Positions 20,539 through 30,211 are shown, counted from the stretch's first letter. The stretch: DNA of 64,000 nt from Vibrio cidicii (GCF_009763805.1 NZ_CP046804.1:1364001-1428000), one strand, 5' to 3'. Numbers and translations are program-made. Notes: generated from the letters alone by a model not told the origin.

Positions 20539-21249
20539 TTACTTAAAGTCACTCAAAAGACTATTTTCAAGGTCACGCTGCTGAGTAAGTGTCTTTCTAT
20601 TTCGGCTTTTGAATTTGATACTAAACGAGATGAAATGATGGAATATAATCATAAACTTATTATTTTTAGACCAAATCAAACACTCATCTTCCGCGATTAC
20701 CCAAGAACGTGGATTTGACTCCAAGTCCTTTATTGGATTACTGGAGTAAGTTTTTTCATAATGTTTAGCGTGATTCATGTGAACTTGCTTATTAAAAAAG
20801 CGTATGTGCATAACCTGTCGATTTTCGTTAAAGACTCTGCCATGTTTAATAAAGTACAGACCTTTTCCAAAAAACTTGGCATATTCAAGAAGTTCGTGCC
20901 CATAAACTGGCATCTTAGCTACAATCTGACCATTTTTTTCCTGCGCACTGTCATACATGTCCCAATAACGTTGAGGCACATTTTCACGTTTAGTAAACGC
21001 CCGTATAAGCGCATTAACAGCCAATTCAGTATTATCTGACTGAAACTTAGCCATCAGCCCAAATATTTCGTCCAGAGTGCCCTTCTCAGAATTACACTTA
21101 CGACAGGCGTAAAAATCACCTTCACCGTTATTTCGTTTCTTAGTCAGGACTATGTTTGGAACAAGATGTTCTACAGAACGACTATTTGGCAAATTTTCGC
21201 CTTTCACCATAAGAATTGAGCAATACGGACAAATACTATTTGCAATCAA
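20539..21249 (-). CDS. HNH-endonuclease-like protein
   Basis: 236 residues. A CPYC pair near the N-terminus, SRSVEHLVPN (the acidic-His part of an HNH site) and CRKCNSEKG follow in the order of treble-clef HNH nucleases. The second half is lysine-rich and unassigned. Start at TTG 21249 with GGAGAG seven bases upstream; the frame extends through the attC above this. Cassette ends GTTATGTGTAT/ATACACATAAC. Possible DNA-cutting defence protein, by motif only. Confidence 0.6.
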   Translation of the reverse strand: MIANSICPYCSILMVKGENLPNSRSVEHLVPNIVLTKKRNNGEGDFYACRKCNSEKGTLDEIFGLMAKFQSDNTELAVNALIRAFTKRENVPQRYWDMYDSAQEKNGQIVAKMPVYGHELLEYAKFFGKGLYFIKHGRVFNENRQVMHIRFFNKQVHMNHAKHYEKTYSSNPIKDLESNPRSWVIAEDECLIWSKNNKFMIIFHHFISFSIKFKSRNRKTLTQQRDLENSLLSDFK

Positions 21250-21271
21250 ATTGATACTCTCCCTATACACA

Positions 21272-21393
21272 TAACGCCCGCCTAAGGGGCTGACAACGCA
21301 TAACACAAAACTCAAACACAACAACCGTAATCACTTCGGCTCAATGGGACTGGAAACGCCGCGCGTTGACAGTCCCTCTTGAGGCGTTTGTTA
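21272..21393 (-). repeat. attC site, type c
   Basis: 122 bp; own site of DUF4144 copy 1. Confidence 0.95.
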
Positions 21394-21405
21394 TGTTTAT
21401 TTAGC

Positions 21406-21720
21406 CTAAGATTTCAAACAGTTAAATGCTTCAGCGACTGTTTCAAACTGAATTTTTGTCAAACAGACTTCCGCTAAACAAAACTCATGACGTTGAATCA
21501 ATCTAGACGCTTCCTCTGCTGAAATCTGGGTTGAATTTCCAATCAAGCTAACTGCTGAATCATTTGAAACTATTGAATAGACAAAACCTTCAGAATCAAT
21601 GACTCGATCGCTCGGACTAACGATCAGATCCACACATTCGCAATTCAAATCAGCCTCTGAGCCCAAATAAACAAGCTCATCGTCACCATCTAATTTTAGA
21701 ATACAAGGCCAATTGACCAT
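21406..21720 (-). CDS. DUF4144 family protein, copy 1
   Basis: 104 residues starting MVNWPCILKLDGDDELVYLGS. Small soluble protein of a Vibrio-centred family of unknown function. Intact. Paralogues at 26011 (frameshifted) and 57107. Start ATG 21720 lies just outside the attC; the preceding open frame comes from the repeat. Confidence 0.8.
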   Translation of the reverse strand: MVNWPCILKLDGDDELVYLGSEADLNCECVDLIVSPSDRVIDSEGFVYSIVSNDSAVSLIGNSTQISAEEASRLIQRHEFCLAEVCLTKIQFETVAEAFNCLKS

Positions 21721-21738
21721 GAACTTCTCCGATAAACA

Positions 21739-21858
21739 TAACGCCCTGCTAAGGGGTGAGCAATGCACTGCCAAAGCTACCGCACGCCGCCTTAATCACG
21801 AAACTCACCGCATGCTGAAAATGCCACGCATTGAGAATCCCGCTTAAGCAGTTTGTTA
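21739..21858 (-). repeat. attC site, type a
   Basis: 120 bp, with GCATTGAGAATCC for the usual GCATTGCGAATCC; own site of a family A cassette. Confidence 0.95.
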
Positions 21859-22206
21859 GCTTAAATTTCAGTACCTTAGATTTACCAAGCCTGAGGTTAC
21901 ACCGATTTGGAAAACCAATAAACCACCTGAACTTTAAAACCCCAAATGACTCAAACTTTGTGGCCGTTCATGCGCTTTGAAAACCAGTAAATTTTGAGAA
22001 CTCATTTTCGGAAAACTCAAAGCGAAAGTAAAACTGCCAAAGCGACTTTGCGCCAAATTTGCTAACCTCGCGCAATCCCAAAACTCAATTGAGGCAACTG
22101 CTCAAGACTTGCGTTGGCAAACAATGCTGATTTGACGAGAAACCTGAACGAATAGCCAGAGGAAGAAAAAACAGGCTACAAACAATTGATTTTTATAGTT
22201 TTAAGC
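21859..22206 (-). repeat. ORF-less cassette, family A
   Basis: 348 bp; nearest relative is the copy at 5107. Confidence 0.85.
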
Positions 22207-22326
22207 TAACGCCTTGTTAAGGGGTGAAGCACGCAACACCGATGCTACCGCATACCGCCTTAATCACTAAAACCAACGCATAGTAAAAATGCCACGCGTG
22301 CTGAATCCCTCTTGAACAATTTGTTA
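22207..22326 (-). repeat. attC site, type k
   Basis: 120 bp; own site of a GNAT cassette. Confidence 0.95.
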
Positions 22327-22339
22327 GCCCGATACCCGA

Positions 22340-22861
22340 CTAGTACATATAACCTAACCAGTCTATATGACCAACTGCCCAAGTTTTACCGCTAATCGGT
22401 TTAACATACAAATCATCAACTTGATCAACTGCAACGCCGTAATTCTTATGTTCATGTATTCGCAACCAAGAGCTTAAAGAACTAAGACGAAGATAACCAT
22501 TAGCCGTATAAAAAGCATCTAAATCGGAGATTAAAATTATAAAGTCAACGTCTTTGCTTGAGGCATACTCGCTCAGTTGAGACAACATGGCAGTGCCAAT
22601 ACCATTTCTTTGAGATGATTGTTCAACACAAAAGTCACTAACGCCCAATACTTTATAAATTTCATCGCCGACGCTGACAACTCTGTAGTCCAGTCCCATG
22701 TAACCAACCAGTTGATCATCTCTGTACTTTAAAGCTCTCATATGCGGGAGTTGCTTATAGTACGAACGAGTTACTTGATGTTCAGGAAACGACTTGTTTC
22801 TGAGGACTTCAATTGAGTTATGCTGTTCTTTAGATAACTCTATTTCTGGGTAAATATCCAT
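22340..22861 (-). CDS. GNAT family N-acetyltransferase
   Basis: 173 residues. DFCVEQSSQRNGIGTAMLSQL (about 76-96) is motif A with Q84-RNGIGT; LISDLDAFYTANGY is motif B. The pattern resembles AAC(2')-like and NodA-like GNATs, but resistance cannot be inferred. AAGG precedes the ATG. Cassette ends GTTAGCCC/GGGCTAAC. Intact. Confidence 0.85.
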   Translation of the reverse strand: MDIYPEIELSKEQHNSIEVLRNKSFPEHQVTRSYYKQLPHMRALKYRDDQLVGYMGLDYRVVSVGDEIYKVLGVSDFCVEQSSQRNGIGTAMLSQLSEYASSKDVDFIILISDLDAFYTANGYLRLSSLSSWLRIHEHKNYGVAVDQVDDLYVKPISGKTWAVGHIDWLGYMY

Positions 22862-22878
22862 ATTTGACCTTTGAGGGC

Positions 22879-22998
22879 TAACGCCCTGTTAAGGGGTGAG
22901 CAACGCAATACCGAAGCCGCCGCATACCACCTTAAACACTTAAGTCAACGCATAGTAAAAGCGCCACGCGTTGCGAATCCCCCTTAAACAGTTTGTTA
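22879..22998 (-). repeat. attC site, type h
   Basis: 120 bp; own site of the secreted-protein cassette. Confidence 0.95.
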
Positions 22999-23003
22999 TG
23001 TGC

Positions 23004-23555
23004 CTATTTATCAAATGCTGATTTATATAGGTTATAGCTAGAGTTTAGCGATTGTGCTAAGGCAGAAATTTCAATTAGAACAAGCCCGATATCGTCTCTT
23101 TCCGTCACAATATAGGCTTCAAACCAAAAACTTAAGGTATTACCGAGCTGGACTGTATCACCTACAATCGGCGGTAAACCAATAGTTCGTATTTGAACAT
23201 TATCACCAGACCTTGATAGATCACGAACCCACCAAGAAAGAAATTCTAATGCTTGCAGCCCCAATGCATCTTTTTGAATATCAAATACAACATTAATTAA
23301 AATTTCATTATTAAGGTTTCCTCCACTCCTTCTATACATTGATATTGGTAAATCAGCATATTCTCTAGGAAAATAAATCTCGTTTAATGTAACAATATCT
23401 TCTTTCGAGTAATGATGCTTACCTACTTCGGCAGTCCTAATTCCAGGTATAGCTTGAAATGCTTGCTTAAGTGCTACTATCTCTGAAGGCATATCATTTG
23501 CGTAAACAGAACTAACCATAAAGGCAAAAGAAATAAGTATTAATCGAAACTTCAA
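23004..23555 (-). CDS. Secreted hypothetical protein
   Basis: 183 residues with a signal peptide (KFRLILISFAFMVSSVYA, cleavage before NDMPS). The mature protein is unassigned: GIRTAEVGKHHYSKEDIVTL, YRRSGGNLNNEILINVVFDI. Start at TTG 23555 with AAGGAG six bases ahead. Periplasmic by prediction. Cassette ends GTTATGTGCC/GGCACATAAC. Confidence 0.65.
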   Translation of the reverse strand: MKFRLILISFAFMVSSVYANDMPSEIVALKQAFQAIPGIRTAEVGKHHYSKEDIVTLNEIYFPREYADLPISMYRRSGGNLNNEILINVVFDIQKDALGLQALEFLSWWVRDLSRSGDNVQIRTIGLPPIVGDTVQLGNTLSFWFEAYIVTERDDIGLVLIEISALAQSLNSSYNLYKSAFDK

Positions 23556-23572
23556 AATTACTCCTTGGCACA

Positions 23573-23692
23573 TAACGCCCGGTTAAGGGGCAGCCAACGC
23601 CATTACCAAGCTTCCGCATAACACCGTAACCACAAAAACCAACGCATAGTGAAAATGCCACGCGTTGGCTGTCCCTCTTGAACCGCTTGTTA
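23573..23692 (-). repeat. attC site, type d
   Basis: 120 bp; own site of a family B cassette. Confidence 0.95.
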
Positions 23693-24042
23693 TGTTTAAG
23701 CTTCAATGACTTACGTTTTACCTAAACAAAGATTAACCCAGCATTGACTCACAAACAAAAGCCAAAACCCAGAAAACTGAAACGACTCATAGATTTGAAA
23801 AACAGACTTCGAATTTTGGCAATTCAAGCCCAAAAACTTGTTGTTAAAATACTGATTGAGCCAGCCGCCCTAACCTCGCGATTACCCGAAAATTGATTGA
23901 GGCAATTCTCTGAATTTCCAGCGCCAAAGAATAATTGTCCGGAAAACAGCGCCCGCTGAAGCCAACTTGCCGACAAAAACAAAACCAATCAGCCGAGGGA
24001 AAAAAGAAAAATCATAATCCACTGATTTTTGGTGATTAAACA
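23693..24042 (-). repeat. ORF-less cassette, family B
   Basis: 350 bp; its sequence around CCCAGAAAACTGAAACGACTC gives the reference for the IS21-truncated copy at 43515. Confidence 0.82.
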
Positions 24043-24163
24043 TAACGCCGCGTTAAGGGGTGCCGGCACGCAATACATAAGCCTCTGCAAAGCGCCGTAA
24101 ACACTGAACCCAACGCATATTAAAAATGCCACGCGTGCCAAATCCCTCTTGAACGCTTTGTTA
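24043..24163 (-). repeat. attC site, type f
   Basis: 121 bp; own site of a unique ORF-less cassette. Confidence 0.95.
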
Positions 24164-24656
24164 TACGCATGGACGTTAAAGCCAAAATTCTACGACAAGC
24201 CCTACTTTGAAACCATGATTTTTATGTGCTTTGATGCACTTAAGTCAGGCTTAGACTTACAACGACTTGCCACTGAAACCACTTGGAACAAACCGCGCCG
24301 CAGAAAACGGACTAGCAACACCAAAAAGCACTTTTGGAAAGACAATTTCACAATGAGGACTTTCCACAAAGTTACTGAAACCACGTGAACTCACCACACC
24401 AGAGAAAACGGCCTTTCAGCCAGCAAATCCGCTTTTAAAAAGATAAAACCACAGAGCTGAATTGCAGCGAAAAATATCGCCTCGTTTTGCCCCGCGCAAT
24501 CCACACCAAAGAAGAAAATCATCGACAAATGACAGGCCAAAACTGAAGCAAGGTTCAGAAACACGAAACTACAATTTGTGACGAGAAACTACCTAAATTC
24601 AACGCCGAAAATCAGGAATATTGCCCTGAAATTTTAGACTTTCTTCATCTGGCGTA
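24164..24656 (-). repeat. ORF-less cassette, single copy
   Basis: 493 bp with complementary ends (GTTATACGC/GCGTATAAC). Short frames on both strands (for example 24149-24388 on the + strand) lack a ribosome site and start inside the attC. The composition resembles families A and B. No gene is supported. Confidence 0.6.
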
Positions 24657-24778
24657 TAACGCCGCGTTAAGTGGTGAGCAACGCAGGCCACCATAACTAA
24701 ACCATTGTGCCGTATACACTAAAGCTGAATCAAACCGAAAATGCCGAGCGTTGGGAATCCGTCTTAAACGCTTTGTTA
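24657..24778 (-). repeat. attC site, type j
   Basis: 122 bp, with GCCGAGCGTTGGG in the right arm; own site of the following gene cassette. Confidence 0.95.
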
Positions 24779-24785
24779 GCCATAT

Positions 24786-25382
24786 TTATGCAATCTGCTC
24801 TATTCTGCACTTTTGACACAAAGGATAACTATTAACCAAACCTGAGATTTGCGATTTCATTAGAGCAAAAGAATTACCATACAAATAGAAAGCAGTTTCC
24901 TTTGGCCCTTGCCAGTAACTATAGACTTTACCAATACCTTGAGTTAAGCGCTCCAGCTCGCTGTATACGTAATTAGAGTCGCTGTTTTCGTATACTTCGG
25001 TGTCCAAGTCTGTACCATTCAAGTAAATAGCTAACCCTTCGAGAGTACCAAATTCAATTTCCGAGTTAGTGGCTTCAACTTTTAGTTTAGACCCTTTAGG
25101 TACCCCTAAATTTTCGAGTAAAGACCTGATTACTTCAACTGTTTCTTCGTTTGAATTATTGACCTGAATTTCAACATCGCAATGCTCGATTTCACCAGAT
25201 TGAGATTGAAGGGTACCGCCACCAGAAACTTCACCAATTGAGTTTTGAGAGAGCACTTCATCAAGAGGGTCTTCGTATATTTCAGCTCTGTGCATTGGTT
25301 GTATACGAGCATTTATCGTGACCACAATATATTCGGGTTCAGTTTCTGGTCTACTTTCTTTTTTCTTGAACAATCCAAACAT
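24786..25382 (-). CDS. Conserved hypothetical protein
   Basis: 198 residues beginning MFGLFKKKESR. Two recognisable blocks: EIYEDPLDEVLSQNSIGEVSGG and EFGTLEGLAIYLNGTDLD; the C-terminus ends YPLCQKCRIEQIA with one CxxC. The fold looks like a small alpha/beta protein, soluble, and might be an immunity-type protein, but no family name can be given. GGAG stands before either ATG 25382 or TTG 25385. Confidence 0.65.
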   Translation of the reverse strand: MFGLFKKKESRPETEPEYIVVTINARIQPMHRAEIYEDPLDEVLSQNSIGEVSGGGTLQSQSGEIEHCDVEIQVNNSNEETVEVIRSLLENLGVPKGSKLKVEATNSEIEFGTLEGLAIYLNGTDLDTEVYENSDSNYVYSELERLTQGIGKVYSYWQGPKETAFYLYGNSFALMKSQISGLVNSYPLCQKCRIEQIA

Positions 25383-25403
25383 CAAGTAATCTCCTTATAT
25401 GGC

Positions 25404-25523
25404 TAACGCTGCGTTAAGGGGTGAGTGCCGCCTAAACCAAGTTTCCGCAGACCACTTTCACCACAAAAGTCACCGCATACCAAAAATGCCACGCGGCATG
25501 AATCCCTCTTAAACGCCTTGTTA
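25404..25523 (-). repeat. attC site, type e
   Basis: 120 bp; own site of a family C cassette. Confidence 0.95.
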
Positions 25524-25877
25524 TGTTTAAGACTCAAAGGGTTAAGTTTTACGATACCAAGAGCTTAACTCGACTTATCTTTGAAAACCAAAGTTAGAAG
25601 CTAAAAAACTGAATTAACTCATAATTTTGATTGTACTGATATTGAAGTTTTAGCGTGAGAAACAGAAAACTGGTGCTCAAACGTTGAAACTAACATCGCT
25701 TCATTCGACTCACAAACGCACTGAACTTTAATGAGGCAACTCTCAGAATTTTTCGCGCCCACGAATTGGAGTCCAGAAAACAGCGACCACCGAAAGCCAA
25801 CTTGCCGGCAAGACCAAGATTGGAAATACGAAGGAACAAAGAAAAGATGCAACCGGCTGATTTTACGTGATTAAACA
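25524..25877 (-). repeat. ORF-less cassette, family C
   Basis: 354 bp; second copy of the cassette at 3566. Confidence 0.8.
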
Positions 25878-25998
25878 TAACGCCGCGTTAAGGGGCGCAG
25901 GCACGCAATACAAAAGTCACCGCATGACGCCTTAACCACTAAACAAACTGCAAACCGAAAATGCCACGCGTGCCAAGTCCCTCTTTAACGCTTTGTTA
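25878..25998 (-). repeat. attC site, type f
   Basis: 121 bp; own site of DUF4144 copy 2. Confidence 0.95.
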
Positions 25999-26010
25999 TG
26001 TTTATTTAGC

Positions 26011-26326
26011 CTAAGATTTCAAACAGTTAAATGCATCAGAGACTGTTTCAAACTGAATTTTTGTCAAACAGACTTCCGCTAAGCAAAACTCATGACGTTG
26101 AATCAATCTAGACGCTTCCTCTGCTGAAATTTGGATGGAGTTTCCAATCAAGTTAACTGCTGAGCCATCTGAAACTATGGAATAGACGAAACCTTCAGAA
26201 TCAATGACTTGATCGCTTGGACCAACGATCAAATCCACACACTCGCAATTCAAATCAGCTTCAGAAACCCAAATAAACAAGCTCATCGTCACCATCTAAT
26301 TTCAGAATACAAGGCCAATTGACCAT
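26011..26326 (-). pseudogene. DUF4144 copy 2, apparent +1 frameshift
   Basis: Same protein as at 21406 and 57107, but GGGTTTCTGAAG replaces the GGGTTCTGAAG of copy 3, so the frame from ATG 26326 breaks after VYLG. The extra base is at 26265-26267 in a GAAAC pentamer (+ strand). Here the intact paralogues prove where the base was gained. Confidence 0.88.
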
Positions 26327-26344
26327 GAACTTCTCCGATAAACA

Positions 26345-26464
26345 TAACGCCCTGCTAAGGGGTGAGCAATGCACTGCAAAAGCTACCGCACAACGCTTTA
26401 ATCACAAAACTCACCGCATGCTAAAAATGCCACGCATTGCGAATCCCGCTTAAGCAGTTTGTTA
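26345..26464 (-). repeat. attC site, type a
   Basis: 120 bp; own site of a family A cassette. Confidence 0.95.
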
Positions 26465-26810
26465 GCTTAAATTTCAGCACCTTAGATTGATCAAACCTGA
26501 GATTAACTTGATTTAGAAAACTGGCAAACCACTTGAGCTTTAAAACCCGAATTGACTCAAACTTTGTAGCAATTCGTTTGCTTTGAAACCTGTAAATTTT
26601 GATAACACACTTTCGGAAACTCAAAGCGAAAGCAACACGTCCAAAGCGACTTTGCGCCAAATTGGCTAACCTCGCGCAATCCCAAAACTCAACTGAGGCA
26701 ACTGCTCGAAACTCTCGTTGGCAAACAATGCCGATTTGCCGAGAAACCAGTGTGAATTGCCGAAGGAAGAAAGAAAAGACCACAACCAATTGATTTTTAT
26801 TGTTTTAAGC
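26465..26810 (-). repeat. ORF-less cassette, family A
   Basis: 346 bp; one minus frame runs 122 codons through the attC. Confidence 0.85.
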
Positions 26811-26931
26811 TAACGCCCGGCTAAGGGGTTGACGACGCAACGCCGAACTCAAAAAACACACCGTAAACACTGAACTGAAATTTTGCACTAAAGTCGCCAC
26901 GCGTTGGCAATCCCTCTTGAGCCGTTTGTTA
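26811..26931 (-). repeat. attC site, type i
   Basis: 121 bp; own site of the next cassette. Confidence 0.95.
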
Positions 26932-27274
26932 GGCCAACCAATTGACACCGACACTTTCACAACCAAAGAACAGGGCTTTTTTGCAAACTTAAAATAAACT
27001 AACCGATTCATTTATAAACCAAAACACTAAACCAGCAAAGAAACAAAAAAACTCAAATTTAACGGTTTGGAAGAAAAGTGACGAGCGTAGCATGCTCGGC
27101 GGACGTTTGGATGCTGAAGGTTATTTTGCCGATGAATTCACAGCGATAAACAACCCAACGCGATCAATAAACAACAAATATGTGATGATTATTTATTGCT
27201 TAAGCTCAGCCATGAGAACATGGAATTTACCGTTCAATTTCAACTCGATTTAGCTGATAAAAACTCACTTTGCC
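26932..27274 (+). other. Cassette without a supported gene
   Basis: 343 bp, single copy. A + strand frame (from ATG 27091, reading MLGGRLDAEGYFADEFTAIN) looks like a piece of a protein but has no ribosome site and no recognised family; it may be a gene remnant. Confidence 0.4.
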
Positions 27275-27395
27275 TAACGCCCGGCTAAGGGGTTGACAAC
27301 GCATAGCCGAACTCAAAAAACACACTGTAAACATTGAACTTCAATTTTGCGCTAAAGTCGCCACGCGTTGGCAATCCCTCTTGAGCCGTTTGTTA
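27275..27395 (-). repeat. attC site, type i
   Basis: 121 bp; own site of the ParDE cassette. Confidence 0.95.
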
Positions 27396-27403
27396 TGCGC
27401 GCC

Positions 27404-27440
27404 TTGCCCAAAATGCCATTTGATACCATAATTAGGTACT
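27404..27440 (+). promoter_or_regulatory. Candidate parDE promoter/operator
   Basis: TTGCCC and CATAAT with a 17-bp spacer; TACC-ATAATTA-GGTA symmetry overlaps the -10 and could bind the ParD-ParE complex for autoregulation. Confidence 0.45.
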
Positions 27441-27465
27441 TTTTGGTATTTATGGAGATGGGCTC

Positions 27466-27708
27466 ATGGCTAAAAATACAAGTATCACTCTTGGTGAACA
27501 CTTCGATGGCTTTATTACAAGCCAAATACAAAGTGGGCGTTACGGCTCAGCAAGTGAAGTCATTCGCTCTGCGCTACGTCTACTCGAAAACCAAGAAACC
27601 AAACTACAGTCACTCCGTCAACTACTTATTGAAGGAGAGCAAAGTGGTGACGCTGATTATGACCTTGATAGCTTCATCAATGAACTCGATAGTGAAAACA
27701 TTCGATGA
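27466..27708 (+). CDS. ParD-family antitoxin
   Basis: 80 residues. N-terminal ribbon-helix-helix (NTSITLGEHFDGFITSQIQSG..YGSASEVIRSALRLLE) typical of ParD/CopG antitoxins, and an acidic disordered C-terminus that wraps the toxin. GGAG sits eight bases before the ATG. It runs against the array with its own promoter and overlaps parE by ATGA, so the pair is co-translated. Such modules stabilise large integron arrays. Confidence 0.9.
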   Translation: MAKNTSITLGEHFDGFITSQIQSGRYGSASEVIRSALRLLENQETKLQSLRQLLIEGEQSGDADYDLDSFINELDSENIR

Positions 27709-28004
27709 AACCATTTAATCTTACCGTCGCCGCCAAAGCCGATTTACGTGATATTGCTTTATTCACTCAACGACGCTGGGGAAAAGAGCAGCGAAATGTT
27801 TATTTAAAGCAATTCGATGATTCCTTTTGGCTTTTAGCGGAAAATCCCGACATTGGTAAATCATGCGATGAAATCCGAGAGGGATACAGAAAATTTCCCC
27901 AAGGGAGTCACGTCATCTTTTATCAGCAAACCGGCAGCCAACAAATCCGGGTGATCCGAATTCTTCATAAGAGCATGGATGTGAACCCAATATTCGGCGC
28001 ATAA
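27705..28004 (+). CDS. ParE-family toxin
   Basis: 99 residues with the RelE/ParE fold signatures: FNLTVAAKADLRDIALFTQRRWG at the start, FWLLAENPDIG in the middle, and VIFYQQTG, IRVIRILHKSMD at the end. Family members act on gyrase. Its stop codon is part of the next attC. Intact. Confidence 0.9.
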   Translation: MKPFNLTVAAKADLRDIALFTQRRWGKEQRNVYLKQFDDSFWLLAENPDIGKSCDEIREGYRKFPQGSHVIFYQQTGSQQIRVIRILHKSMDVNPIFGA

Positions 28005-28123
28005 CGCCCAATTAAGGGGTGAGCAACGCTACCACCCAACCTAACGCATTGTACCGTAAACACTAAATTTGAAGTAGAAACAAAAATGCCAAGCGTTGGG
28101 AATCCCTCTTAAATTGTTTGTTA
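28002..28123 (-). repeat. attC site, type g
   Basis: 122 bp; own site of a GNAT cassette; also contains the parE stop. Confidence 0.95.
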
Positions 28124-28657
28124 TATGCCTGACCACTCTGTAGACAGAACTGACATTAGTACTTTATCGACAAATTCACCATTGCGAAAACCTGATTGTC
28201 GCATCACGCCCTCATGTTGATAACCTGCATTTTCATAAGCCTTAATTGCACCGTAATTAAGAGAGCTTGCTGTAAGCTGAACTCTGTGCAAACCAAGAGT
28301 TCGTATAGCGTAATCTGTTACGATTTTTGTTACTGATGTACCAACACCCTTACCCCAGTAACTTTTTTCTCCAATAAGAATGAAGTATTCACCGCTACGA
28401 TTTAGAGTACTGATCCCAGATATACCAGCATATCCAAGTAGCTGATCATTCTCGTTACTACATATGCCAAAAGAGACATTTTTAGGGTTTGAATTTATGG
28501 ATAAAAGCCATTTTTCGATATCTGATTTTGATTGAGGGTACGCATATGAAGAAAGACTATAAAGTGTAACTTCACGGTCACGAGACCACTTGTAAAATGC
28601 TTCCTTATCTTCCACATCCAGTGAACGAAGATAGTAACCATCTAGTTCCAATTGCAT
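28121..28657 (-). CDS. GNAT acetyltransferase, RimJ/RimL type
   Basis: 178 residues. YYLRSLDVEDKEAFYKW at the start, YFILIGEKSYWGKGVGT (CoA loop 101-107) and LTASSLNYGAIKAYENAGY follow the RimJ/RimL order. AAGGA precedes the ATG, and the stop lies in the attC. Intact, with an unaltered GAAC at 28279-28282. Substrate unknown. Confidence 0.88.
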   Translation of the reverse strand: MQLELDGYYLRSLDVEDKEAFYKWSRDREVTLYSLSSYAYPQSKSDIEKWLLSINSNPKNVSFGICSNENDQLLGYAGISGISTLNRSGEYFILIGEKSYWGKGVGTSVTKIVTDYAIRTLGLHRVQLTASSLNYGAIKAYENAGYQHEGVMRQSGFRNGEFVDKVLMSVLSTEWSGI

Positions 28658-28686
28658 GATTTTCCTTATAATCTCCGATTGGCATA

Positions 28687-28805
28687 TAACGCCCTGTTAA
28701 GTAGTGAGGCATGCACTACAAAAGCTTCCGCAACACTACGTAATCACTAAAACCAACGCAAACCAAAAATGCCACGCATGCCGAATCTACTTGAACAGTT
28801 TGTTA
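28687..28805 (-). repeat. attC site, type b
   Basis: 119 bp; own site of the Dabb cassette. Confidence 0.95.
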
Positions 28806-28821
28806 GCTGCGCTACCCACTT

Positions 28822-29118
28822 CTAGATTGTGTAATCAAAAACCACGATGTCTTCGAGCAAAGGGCGAAACACTTGCTTAAGTGCGTCGTGCTCTGGATGT
28901 GGCAAATAGTTTTGACGGCCCACTTCGTCGGAAAACGTCATTAAAACCGAATGCGTGAAACCTTGATTTTTGCCTTCGGGGCTATCGTTTTCTCCCCACT
29001 CAACAGCGAGGACACCATCGACTTTTTCCGGCATCGCCGCAAACAAGCATCTTAACTTTTCAATTTCTAATGAGTCTGCGGATTGTTTAAATTTTATAAG
29101 CAATAAATGTCGAATCAT
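28822..29118 (-). CDS. Dabb (stress-responsive A/B barrel) protein
   Basis: 98 residues. IRHLLLIKFKQSA, EWGENDSP, GFTHSVLMTFSDE and YLPHPEHDAL are the standard blocks of Dabb-family dimeric alpha-beta barrels, full length. Role unknown; other members are enzymes or stress-induced proteins. Confidence 0.85.
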   Translation of the reverse strand: MIRHLLLIKFKQSADSLEIEKLRCLFAAMPEKVDGVLAVEWGENDSPEGKNQGFTHSVLMTFSDEVGRQNYLPHPEHDALKQVFRPLLEDIVVFDYTI

Positions 29119-29136
29119 TTTGTCCTCGATAGCAGC

Positions 29137-29257
29137 TAACGCCGCGTTAAGTAGTGAGCAACGTGACCACTGAACCTAAACTATTGTGCCATAAACACTT
29201 AAGCTGAATAAAACCAAAAATGCCACGCGTTGCGAATCTGTCTTAAACGCTTTGTTA
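29137..29257 (-). repeat. attC site, type j
   Basis: 121 bp, with GTAGTGAGC in the left arm; own site of the HAD cassette. Confidence 0.95.
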
Positions 29258-29728
29258 TGTGCAAAGTTCCGACAAACGCCTGATTTCTTGAACTTCGTGA
29301 CTTCCCTGACCTACCTTACACATAGGATTAAACCAGATAGCTTGGATGCCGGCTGTAACTGCTGGCTCAATATCTTTGTCGTAAGAGTCACCAACCATAA
29401 CCACCGATTTTGGCTCAACGTTTAGAGTTTCGATAATTCGATTAAAGAAGTCCGGAGCACCTTTGCCAATACCAAGGTTAGCTTTGCAAAAGTAGCCTGA
29501 GATAAAAGCAGATAAACCTACTCGGTCGAAAGCCAATTTTATATCACTTTCTGTTGAGTCAGCGGCATTAGTAGCGACATAGATTTGATGTTGTTTCGAC
29601 AGTGCTTCTAGGGTTTGCAGCGCACCGTTTACAGCTTGGATATTTTCCCAATCACACATTTTCCCTCTTTGATCTGGGAAATCGATCATTAGCGTATCGC
29701 CCCAATCGAATAAGTACACTTTGGTCAT
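29255..29728 (-). CDS. HAD-family hydrolase
   Basis: 157 residues. Motif I is FDWGDTL (nucleophile Asp8), motif II VATNAAD, motif III a Lys near KGAPDFF, and motif IV VMVGDSYDKDIEPA. It is a short phosphatase-like HAD with a small cap. AAGGAGG is placed well for ATG 29728; the frame above it belongs to the attC. Substrate unknown. Confidence 0.85.
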   Translation of the reverse strand: MTKVYLFDWGDTLMIDFPDQRGKMCDWENIQAVNGALQTLEALSKQHQIYVATNAADSTESDIKLAFDRVGLSAFISGYFCKANLGIGKGAPDFFNRIIETLNVEPKSVVMVGDSYDKDIEPAVTAGIQAIWFNPMCKVGQGSHEVQEIRRLSELCT

Positions 29729-29744
29729 TTTGCCTCCTTGCACA

Positions 29745-29863
29745 TAACGCCCTGTTAAGTAGTGAGGCATGCACTACGAAAGCTTCCGCAACACTACGTC
29801 ATCACTAAAACCAACGCAAACCAAAAATGCCACGCATGCCGAATCTGCTTGAACAGTTTGTTA
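29745..29863 (-). repeat. attC site, type b
   Basis: 119 bp; own site of the first of four consecutive family A cassettes. Confidence 0.95.
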
Positions 29864-30211
29864 GCTTAAATTTCAGCATCTTAGATCAACCAAATCCGAG
29901 ATTAACCTGATTTGGGAAGCCGGCAAACTGCCTAAGTTTTAAAACCCGAATTGACTCAAACTTTGTGGCCGTTCATTTACTTTGAAACAAGTAAATTTTT
30001 GAGAATTCATCTTCGGAGAACTCAAAGCGAAAGCAAAACTTCCAAAGCGACTTTGCGCCAAACTGGCTAACCTCGCGCAATCCAAAAACTCAATTGAGGC
30101 AACGGCTCAAAACTCGCGTTGGCAAACAATGCCTATTTGCCGAAAAACCTGAACAAATTGCCAAAGGAAGAAATGAAAAACCACAACCAATTGATTTTAT
30201 TTGTTTTAAGC
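29864..30211 (-). repeat. ORF-less cassette, family A
   Basis: 348 bp; shares TTACTTTGAAACAAGTAAATTTTTGAG with the copy at 30800. Confidence 0.85.

Noticed and set aside
24149..24388. Plus-strand 79-codon ORF
   Set aside because: It starts inside the attC, has no ribosome site, and its translation has no protein-like pattern.
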